A DNA stretch of 31,359 nt from CAZSAL01 sp964604825. GTDB taxonomy: Bacteria; Elusimicrobiota; Elusimicrobia; 2-01-FULL-59-12. The DNA is taken from contig CAZSAL010000031.1 in the NCBI GenBank assembly GCA_964604825.1, positions 1 through 31,359 of the forward strand. Direction: 5' to 3'. The position numbers and the translations under genes are program-made. A model generated the notes under the pieces. The model was given only the letters and a program-made list of their open reading frames with translations. It was not told the DNA's origin and did no database searches. Shown here in pieces: positions 25,515 through 31,359 of this stretch; the first letter of the stretch is position 1; each line of letters opens with the position of its first letter.

Positions 25515-26884
25515 TGAATACCCTGCTTCTGGCACGACTGCAATTTGCCTTTACCATAACTTTTCACTACATCTACCCGCCAATGTCCATAGGCCTGGGA
25601 GCTCTTCTCGTTTTAACGGAAGGAACTTATCTCATTACGGGCGACAAACTCTATCACGATATTACACGTTTTTGGGCAAGAATATTCGGATTAATTTTTG
25701 CCATCGGCGTGGCGACCGGGGTGGTCATGGAGTTTGAATTCGGAACGAACTGGGCCGCTTATTCGCGGTTCGTCGGAGACGTTTTCGGCAGCGCCCTCGC
25801 TTCCGAGGGGATTTTCGCTTTCTTCCTCGAATCGGGATTTCTTGCCGTGCTCCTGTTTGGCTGGAACAAAGTGTCAAAGGGCATGCATTTTCTTTCCACG
25901 GTTTTTGTGGCCGCGGGCGCGCATTTCAGCGCCATCTGGATTGTCGTGGCCAATTCGTGGATGCAGACTCCCGCCGGATACCATCTTGTAAATGACGGCG
26001 CGCGCATTCGCGCAGAGATCACCGATTTCTGGTCCATGGTTTTCAGCCCGTCCAGCCTGGCGCGCAACTGGCATGTTTTCATGGGCGCATGGCAGGCCGG
26101 AGCTTTCCTGGTGATTTCAGTAAGCGCTTTTTACCTGCTCAAGAAAAGACACGAAGATTTTGCCAAGGCCTCGCTGAAAATTGCATTGGCGCTGGGGCTT
26201 ATGGCGTCTCTGGGCCAGCTCTGGAGCGGACATGAAAGCGCGGAAATCGTGGCGCGTTATCAGCCGGAAAAACTGGCAGCGCTTGAAGGCCACTTCGCGG
26301 AACAGGCGCCTGCGGACATCCATCTTTTCGGTTGGGTAAACGAGAAAAAAGAAACCGTGGCCGATTTCGGACTGCGGATCCCGGGCATGCTGAGCTGGCT
26401 GGTATCCGGCGACAGGACGCATCCTGTTCCCGGGCTGAAAAGCTTTCCGCCGGAAAACCGCCCGCCTGTAAACATCGTTTTCCAGGCTTACCATCTGATG
26501 GTGGCGATCGGCATGCTGCTGATTTTGCTGAGCAGTGCCGGAATTTTTGCGGCCTGGCGCGGCACGCTCTGGAACAACCGGCTGCTGCTGCGCATTTTTG
26601 TTCTTTCCGTTTTGCTTCCCGCTTTTGCCAACCAGCTGGGCTGGTTTACCGCTGAAGTCGGCCGCCAGCCCTGGATCGTTTACCACCTGATGCGCACTTC
26701 GGAAGGGTTGTCAAAAGTCGTTTCCGGCAGAACTATTGCCGCGTCTCTGGTTCTTTTCACATTTGTATACGCCTTATTATTTGCGGTTTTCATCTATCTG
26801 CTCGACCAAAAAATCCGGCGCGGCCCTGAGGAAATTCTGACCCCCCAGGATATTCTGACCGTTTCTGATAAGGAGCGAGTATGA
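25514..26884 (+). CDS. cydA: Cytochrome bd ubiquinol oxidase subunit I
   Basis: A 456-residue polytopic membrane subunit that binds haems b558, b595 and d and oxidises quinol to reduce O2 to water. Seen: the N-terminal LLLARLQFAFTITFHYIYPP with the haem His; EFGTNWAAYSRFVGDVFG; the RNWHVFMGAWQAGAF His; and the signature GWFTAEVGRQPWIVY. The quinol (Q) loop is short, as in the compact bd forms. No Shine-Dalgarno sequence precedes the ATG; the bases just upstream are the T-rich arm of the inverted repeat at 25423-25514, so initiation may be unusual. The 3' end carries a strong AAGGAG (26870-26875) serving a start at 26881. It is the first gene of a cydA-cydB-ATPase run. Confidence 0.97.
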   Translation: MNTLLLARLQFAFTITFHYIYPPMSIGLGALLVLTEGTYLITGDKLYHDITRFWARIFGLIFAIGVATGVVMEFEFGTNWAAYSRFVGDVFGSALASEGIFAFFLESGFLAVLLFGWNKVSKGMHFLSTVFVAAGAHFSAIWIVVANSWMQTPAGYHLVNDGARIRAEITDFWSMVFSPSSLARNWHVFMGAWQAGAFLVISVSAFYLLKKRHEDFAKASLKIALALGLMASLGQLWSGHESAEIVARYQPEKLAALEGHFAEQAPADIHLFGWVNEKKETVADFGLRIPGMLSWLVSGDRTHPVPGLKSFPPENRPPVNIVFQAYHLMVAIGMLLILLSSAGIFAAWRGTLWNNRLLLRIFVLSVLLPAFANQLGWFTAEVGRQPWIVYHLMRTSEGLSKVVSGRTIAASLVLFTFVYALLFAVFIYLLDQKIRRGPEEILTPQDILTVSDKERV

Positions 26885-27048
26885 TGAAACAATTTCAATC
26901 AAAATTACTCCCTCGCCCCTTGAGGGAGAGGGTGGGGGTGAGGGGTAAGTTGTCTGCTGAATTTTCACCCTCATCCTCGGTTCTCCTTTTAGTCGGCCTC
27001 GACCTCTCCCATCGAGGGAGAGGTAGTTTCTTGGAGATTACTCCATGA
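26881..27048 (+). CDS. Doubtful 55-codon ORF bridging cydA and cydB
   Basis: An uninterrupted frame of 55 codons starts with ATG overlapping the cydA stop (ATGA) and ends with TGA overlapping the cydB start (ATGA). AAGGAG at 26870-26875 is five bases before the ATG. The peptide (MMKQFQSKLLPRPLRERVGV...) is largely the translation of the palindromic repeat at 26908-27024 and resembles no CydX/CydH-type small subunit; it has no good membrane helix apart from a short VLLLVGL. It may be translated only to carry ribosomes from cydA to cydB, or it may be the remains of an older cydB start. Confidence 0.35.
   Translation: MMKQFQSKLLPRPLRERVGVRGKLSAEFSPSSSVLLLVGLDLSHRGRGSFLEITP
26908..27024. repeat. 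Palindromic intergenic repeat between cydA and cydB
   Basis: A pair of hairpins in opposite orientation. The left is CTCCCTC/GAGGGAG (26908-26914, 26922-26928); the right is ACCTCTCCC/GGGAGAGGT (27002-27010, 27016-27024). An inner GGGTGA/TCACCC pair (26936-26941, 26965-26970) joins them. It is the common CCCTCaCCCC/GGGGtGAGGG type of bacterial dispersed repeat, recognisable by its reverse-strand translation PPPSPSRGEG. It encodes no gene of its own. Confidence 0.75.
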
Positions 27049-28067
27049 CCCCTCTACTCAACATCGTCTGGTTTTTATTGATCGGCATGCTCTTTACGGG
27101 GTACGCCATGCTCGACGGTTTTGACCTGGGCGTCGGCGCCTGGCACCTCTTTGTTAAATCGGACGAGGAGCGTCGCATCCTTTTAAACGCGATCGGCCCG
27201 GTCTGGGACGGCAACGAGGTATGGCTTATAACGGGCGGAGGCGCGCTTTTCGCCGCGTTCCCGGAAGTTTACGCCACGGTGTTTTCCGGGTTTTATCTGG
27301 CGTTCATACTGCTTTTGTTCGCGCTGATCTTCCGCGCAGTGGCGATCGAATTCCGCGATACGGAACCCATGCGCTGGTGGCGTCAGATGTGGGACGTAAG
27401 CTTCAGCGTTTCCAGCGTCTTGTCTGCGCTGCTGATCGGCGTGGCTCTGGGCAATCTCATCTGGGGAATACCGCTGGACGGAAGGCATGAGTTCGCAGGC
27501 TCTTTTCTTTCGCTTTTAAATCCTTACGCGATCCTGGTCGGCGCGCTGACACTGTCTCTTTTCATGATGCACGGCGCAATTTACATCGTCTTAAAAACTG
27601 AAGGCGCGCTGCATGAGCGCTTTCGCGCATGGACGCAGCACGGTATTATCTTTTTCATCATCTGCTACGTCGCAGCCACTATGGCCACGTTTATTTACGT
27701 CCCGCGCATGACCTATTATTTCCGCTCCACCCCCGGACTTTTTGCCCTGGCTGCGCTTACGGTGCTGGCCATAGCCAACATCCCGCGGGAAATCCATCAT
27801 CGCAACGACTGGCACGCTTTCCTGTCATCGTGCGCTGCGGTAGCGTCTTTGCTCGCTCTTTTCGGAGTGGGAACATTCCCTAATCTGGTGTTTTCCAGGC
27901 CGCACCCGGAATACAGCCTGACAATTTATAACGCAGCATCTTCTCCCAAAACTCTGGCCATCATGGGCGTCATCGCGCTGATCGGGATACCTCTCGTTCT
28001 GGCTTACACATGGACTATACACTGGATCTTCCGCGGCAAGGTCAGGCTCGATGAAACCAGCTACTGA
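27045..28067 (+). CDS. cydB: Cytochrome bd ubiquinol oxidase subunit II
   Basis: A 340-residue membrane partner of CydA. Seen: the family's N-terminal YAMLDGFDLGVGAWHLF and GPVWDGNEVWLITGGGALFAAFP, eight or so helices, and HGAIYIVLKTEG in the middle. GGAG (27033-27036) lies 8 bases before the ATG. It is separated from cydA by 160 bases filled by a palindromic repeat, where the two genes are usually almost adjacent. It overlaps the metal ATPase gene by 17 bases, so the ATPase is expressed with the oxidase. Confidence 0.96.
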   Translation: MTPLLNIVWFLLIGMLFTGYAMLDGFDLGVGAWHLFVKSDEERRILLNAIGPVWDGNEVWLITGGGALFAAFPEVYATVFSGFYLAFILLLFALIFRAVAIEFRDTEPMRWWRQMWDVSFSVSSVLSALLIGVALGNLIWGIPLDGRHEFAGSFLSLLNPYAILVGALTLSLFMMHGAIYIVLKTEGALHERFRAWTQHGIIFFIICYVAATMATFIYVPRMTYYFRSTPGLFALAALTVLAIANIPREIHHRNDWHAFLSSCAAVASLLALFGVGTFPNLVFSRPHPEYSLTIYNAASSPKTLAIMGVIALIGIPLVLAYTWTIHWIFRGKVRLDETSY

Positions 28068-29919
28068 CCGAAGAAAAATGAAGCCCTCCAATAGGCACAA
28101 CGCAATTGCGATTTTCACTGCGGCTGCAATCGCCGCTCACCTGCTGCTGCGCTTCCTCGTCCACGCTTCTTACATTGCAAGTTACGCTCCCCTGACGCTT
28201 GCGCTGATCATCGGCGGCGCGCCGCTGATCTGGGAAATTCTGGTGAAGCTTTATCACCGGGAGATAACTTCCGACATTCTCGCAGCGCTGTCCATTCTCA
28301 CAGCCATTTTGCTCAGGGAATATCTTGCCGGAGCGATCATCGTCCTGATGCTGTCCGGCGGAGCTTCGCTGGAGGCCTATGCGGTGAGCAAGGCGTCTTC
28401 CGTTCTGCAGGCTCTTGCAAGGCGCATGCCCTCGATAGCGCACAGGAAAAGAAACCGGGAAATCGCAGTGGTGCCGGCTGCGGAAGTGAACGTGGGAGAC
28501 ATCCTGCTTGTTTATCCGCACGAGATCTGCCCTGTTGACGGAGTGGTTCTTGAAGGCCATGGATCAATGGACGAATCCTACCTCACCGGAGAACCTTTCA
28601 AGATTTCGAAAACTCCGGGCTCGAACGTCATTTCCGGGGCCATCAACGGGGGGACGATCCTCACCATACAGGCGTCAAAACAGGCGGTGGACTCGCGCTA
28701 CGCCAAAATCATGGAAGTGATGCGCGCTTCGGAACAGCAGCGTCCCCGCCTGCGCAGGCTGGGCGACCGGCTGGGAGCGGTTTACGCTCCGCTGGCTCTG
28801 GGGCTTGCGGTCTGCGGCTGGATTGCCAGCGGAGATCCCACGCGCTTTCTGGCGATACTTGTTGTAGCCACGCCCTGCCCGCTTCTGATCGGCATTCCCG
28901 TGGCAATCATCGGTTCCGTAACTCTGGCGGCCCGCCGGAGCATAATCATCAAAAATCCGGCGATACTCGAGCAGATCGGCGCATGCCGGGTCGTCATCTT
29001 CGACAAAACCGGAACGCTGACCTGCGGCAAGGCTTCGCTTACCGGGTCAGTCGCCGCACCCGGCTTCGACGCGGACGAGGTTCTCGCGCTCACGGCAAGC
29101 ATCGAACAATATTCCAAGCACCCGCTTTCCGAAGCCATACTCGCGGAAGCGGAAGCGAAAAATATTCATCTTTTCCCTGCGGCGGAGATCAGCGAAAAAC
29201 CCGGGTTCGGCCTGCATGGCGTGGTTAAGGGAAAACATATTCTGATTACAAGCCGGGAAAAGCTTCCCTCAGATATTTCCGGCATGGAAAATCTTCCGGC
29301 CGCGGAAGGGGGGCTTGAATGCCACGTTATTGTGGATGGAGCCTACGCCGCCGCGTTCCGTTTCAGCGACGAGATCCGTCCGGAAAGCCAGCCGTTCGTC
29401 GGTCATCTGGGGCCAAAACACCGCTTTGAACGTCAGATAATCCTCTCCGGAGACCGGCCTTCCGAAGTGAACCATACCGCCCAGAAGGTCGGGATCGGAG
29501 AAACTTACGCGGGCAAAAGCCCGGAAGAGAAACTGGAATTCGTCCGGACGGAAACGGCAAAAGCAAAAACCCTTTTCATAGGCGACGGCGTCAACGACGC
29601 GCCCGCGCTTATGGCCGCAACCGTGGGGGTCGCAATCGGCCGCAACAGCGATATCACGGCGGAAGCCGCGGATGCGGTCATCATGGACAGCTCCCTGCAG
29701 AAAGTAGATGAACTGATGCACTTGAGCCGCAAGATGCGAAACGTCGCCCTGCAGAGCGCGGTGGGGGGCATGGGCCTGAGCATAATCGGCATGCTTTACG
29801 CATTCGGCGGCCACCTCCCTCCCATTTCCGGCGCCATCCTGCAGGAAATCATTGATCTATTGGCGATCCTGAACGCCCTCCGCGCCGCCTTCCCTCCGAA
29901 ATACCTGACGGACTTTTAA
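28051..29919 (+). CDS. P1B-type heavy-metal-transporting ATPase
   Basis: A 622-residue membrane pump that uses ATP to move a transition-metal ion. Seen: TGEP in the actuator domain; the membrane metal site TPCPLLIGIP with Cys276; phosphorylated Asp318 in DKTGTLTCG; the P1B His-Pro motif SKHPLSEA; GDGVNDAPAL; and a last-helix motif QEIIDLLAILNALR. There is no N-terminal HMA or CxxC domain and no C-terminal extension. The TPC plus QExxD pairing differs from Cu-type CPC pumps and recalls the P1B-5 (Nia-like, Ni/Fe) group, but I hold this loosely. It starts inside cydB (17-base overlap); an in-frame ATG at 28078 is an alternative start. It ends one base from the stop of the opposing SpoIID-domain gene. 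Confidence 0.93.
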   Translation: MKPATDRRKMKPSNRHNAIAIFTAAAIAAHLLLRFLVHASYIASYAPLTLALIIGGAPLIWEILVKLYHREITSDILAALSILTAILLREYLAGAIIVLMLSGGASLEAYAVSKASSVLQALARRMPSIAHRKRNREIAVVPAAEVNVGDILLVYPHEICPVDGVVLEGHGSMDESYLTGEPFKISKTPGSNVISGAINGGTILTIQASKQAVDSRYAKIMEVMRASEQQRPRLRRLGDRLGAVYAPLALGLAVCGWIASGDPTRFLAILVVATPCPLLIGIPVAIIGSVTLAARRSIIIKNPAILEQIGACRVVIFDKTGTLTCGKASLTGSVAAPGFDADEVLALTASIEQYSKHPLSEAILAEAEAKNIHLFPAAEISEKPGFGLHGVVKGKHILITSREKLPSDISGMENLPAAEGGLECHVIVDGAYAAAFRFSDEIRPESQPFVGHLGPKHRFERQIILSGDRPSEVNHTAQKVGIGETYAGKSPEEKLEFVRTETAKAKTLFIGDGVNDAPALMAATVGVAIGRNSDITAEAADAVIMDSSLQKVDELMHLSRKMRNVALQSAVGGMGLSIIGMLYAFGGHLPPISGAILQEIIDLLAILNALRAAFPPKYLTDF

Positions 29920-29920
29920 C

Positions 29921-31171
29921 TCAATTAACGGCGGGTTCGTGGGGGGCGCTGGCCCAGGCGGGTTCGGGTAAACGATCGAGGCTGGTTCCGGGGTAATAGT
30001 GCACAAGGATTTCCTTGAAATTCTTGCCTTCGCGGGCCATTTGAATCGCTCCCCACTGGCACAGCCCTACGCCATGGCCCCAGCCCCGGCCGACAAAGCG
30101 GAAGCCTCCGGTTTCACGGGCGATTGTGAAGACTGTGCTCGGAAGAACTTCTTTTCCGAAATGTCTTATCAATGCCTGGCGCAGGTCGGCGGCGGCAACC
30201 CAGAGCGGTTTTCCGGACTGGACCATAACCTGGTCCGCGCGGCCTGAGGAGTCCTGCGTCATCACCCTCAGGTCATCCAGCGCCGCGTGCTCATCAAGCC
30301 ATCCCTCTTTGCGGAAACAGGAGGCAAGCTTCGACCTGCTGGCGAAAAATTCCCAATGCGCGCGCGGCGCGTGCCTGCAATACGCATTATCGCCGCCATC
30401 GTCCACGCCCCTGAGATACGGCGTTCCACGCATTCCCCAGACATCCTCCGCGGAAGCGGTCCTGCCTCCGCAATTGTCATGGAAAAATCCCGGTATAGCC
30501 CGCCCGTTGTAGCTAAGATATAGCCCGCGCGATTCTTCCATAGCCATTTTGAATTCCGGACGGATCATGGCGGTTCCCGTGAATACCTGGCAATGGGGGG
30601 TGTCGCAGAAATCATAGCCCTCCCGGGCATGTCTGCCGCGCAGGGCAAGGACATAGCTGCGGCTGGCTACGATCTGCGCCTTTAACGATTCCGGAGAAAA
30701 ATGGATTGACCCCAGTTCCGGATCGACAACCCCGAGAACGTAGGTTTCAAGCGGCAGGACGTCGACCACGCACAGATACCCGTCGCGCGCGGTGATCTGC
30801 AGCCACCCCACGGTGCGCCGCGCCTCGACATGAGGCGAATGAATATCAATCCAGCGCGAACCCCGCGACGCGGCGGTAACCAGGCGGTCTGTGGATTTAA
30901 GCTTTCCTTCGTCGTGCCAGATAATGGAATTGCCGTCGGCGGCAAGCGTGACGCGCCCCTGCGCGCGCTGTCCGGACAAGCGCAGGCCCGCATACCCTTC
31001 CAATTGAATGGAGCGCAGTTTATGACCGGCCAACAGGCGGACTTTTATTGAGACGTTTCCGTCCCGTCCTCCCATCGACGCGATTACAGCCCGGGCGGTC
31101 TCGCCATTAGCGACGGAACCGTCGGCAGATATGACTGACGCCAGAGCGCAGAGAACCGCCCCGGCGCGCAA
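29921..31171 (-). CDS. SpoIID/LytB-domain protein (probable exported peptidoglycan enzyme)
   Basis: A 416-residue protein with the SpoIID/LytB domain, a family that includes peptidoglycan lytic transglycosylases and amidase activators. Seen: LPLETYVLGVVDPEL; AQIVASRSYVLA; the Asn/Cys-Gly-Gly motif HDNCGGRTASAEDVWG; and the C-terminal GRGWGHGVGLCQWGAIQMA...HYYPGT. The N-terminus is signal-peptide-like (AGAVLCALASVISA). As drawn, it starts at TTG 31171, but AAGGAG (31192-31197) is 20 bases away, which is too far. An in-frame ATT at 31181-31183 is 8 bases from that site and would add four residues including an Arg. No other sporulation gene is present, so a cell-wall remodelling role is more likely than sporulation. 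Confidence 0.9.
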   Translation of the reverse strand: MRAGAVLCALASVISADGSVANGETARAVIASMGGRDGNVSIKVRLLAGHKLRSIQLEGYAGLRLSGQRAQGRVTLAADGNSIIWHDEGKLKSTDRLVTAASRGSRWIDIHSPHVEARRTVGWLQITARDGYLCVVDVLPLETYVLGVVDPELGSIHFSPESLKAQIVASRSYVLALRGRHAREGYDFCDTPHCQVFTGTAMIRPEFKMAMEESRGLYLSYNGRAIPGFFHDNCGGRTASAEDVWGMRGTPYLRGVDDGGDNAYCRHAPRAHWEFFASRSKLASCFRKEGWLDEHAALDDLRVMTQDSSGRADQVMVQSGKPLWVAAADLRQALIRHFGKEVLPSTVFTIARETGGFRFVGRGWGHGVGLCQWGAIQMAREGKNFKEILVHYYPGTSLDRLPEPAWASAPHEPAVN

Positions 31172-31260
31172 AAAACTGCGAATAAGCTGGTCTCCTTAGT
31201 TGACAGCGAAAGGATTAAGCGTCTGACGCGGAATCACTTACGGCCGTCGAAGATTAAAAG

Positions 31261-31289
31261 GTGATACAAATTTTATTTACAAAAGACAA
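31261..31289 (-). promoter_or_regulatory. Weak promoter candidate for the SpoIID-domain gene
   Basis: On the reverse strand TTGTCT (31284-31289) and TATCAC (31261-31266) are 17 bases apart, each matching four of six sigma-70 positions. They lie about 90 bases upstream of the coding start, in an AT-rich stretch that otherwise shows no gene up to the window edge. Confidence 0.25.
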
Positions 31290-31359
31290 ATGTTTTTCCG
31301 GGATTTGTGATCTAAAACTCAAAAGTGAACCGTTTTTTGGGGATTTAAAGCTGAAAAGT

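Noticed and set aside
26777..26974. A 65-codon reverse-strand frame with PPPSPSRGEG
   Set aside because: The string is the translation of the palindromic intergenic repeat and is a familiar spurious product, not a gene.

Overview
The window is about 31 kb of compact bacterial DNA with 22 confident protein-coding genes plus one doubtful bridging frame. I see no rRNA, tRNA, CRISPR array, phage or transposase gene. No stretch over 300 bases lacks a gene: the longest gaps are 224 bases (7097-7320), 195 bases (25319-25513) and 188 bases (31172-31359, running off the window). Taxonomy is inferred only from style. The mix is very large, signal-peptide-bearing multidomain proteins of unknown function, GTP-type PEP carboxykinase, a fused 2-oxoacid:ferredoxin oxidoreductase, cytochrome bd and small palindromic repeats. 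This suits an uncultured candidate phylum such as Omnitrophota, but I cannot prove it.

Region 1 (60-7096) is the most unusual part. Two giant genes overlap by four bases (GTGA). The first encodes a membrane protein with a nucleotidyltransferase-like domain (GG...SDLDL). The second has a PEP/pyruvate-binding ATP-grasp domain between two near-duplicate membrane modules, followed by a C-terminal GHKL (histidine-kinase-type) ATPase domain. Both begin with a signal-peptide-like segment, then a stretch whose DNA is an inverted repeat, then the same FEEQAL motif. They look like paralogous scaffolds carrying different enzymatic cargo.

Region 2 (7321-15844) is metabolic and reads forward: leucyl aminopeptidase, acetolactate synthase large subunit with no small subunit beside it, thioredoxin reductase, a gamma-alpha fused 2-oxoacid:ferredoxin oxidoreductase, its TPP-binding beta subunit, a NuoI-like 2[4Fe-4S] ferredoxin and an aldo/keto reductase. 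A MITE-like palindromic element (13355-13488) lies across the end of the fused korA gene and provides its stop codon.

Region 3 (15847-22893) holds a reverse-strand aminotransferase, a DUF5009/HGSNAT-like membrane acyltransferase, then a signalling run: a DUF4118-CHASE3-PAS histidine kinase, an Rcp1-type response regulator, a REC-kinase-REC hybrid and a bacteriohemerythrin.

Region 4 (22890-31171) has pckG and a secreted CAP-domain protein on the reverse strand (ATGA overlap), divergent from cydA-cydB and a P1B-type metal ATPase, then a convergent SpoIID/LytB-domain protein. Between cydA and cydB sits a palindromic repeat that forms an open frame with start and stop overlapping both neighbours. 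The region in front of cydA has long inverted-repeat arms with a 7-base period, a design also seen inside the second giant gene. All three tail-to-tail gene junctions are 1-2 bases apart or overlap by 4.

Together the genes suggest an organism with ferredoxin-linked central metabolism and PEP/oxaloacetate interconversion that also handles oxygen (bd oxidase, hemerythrin, redox-type signalling).
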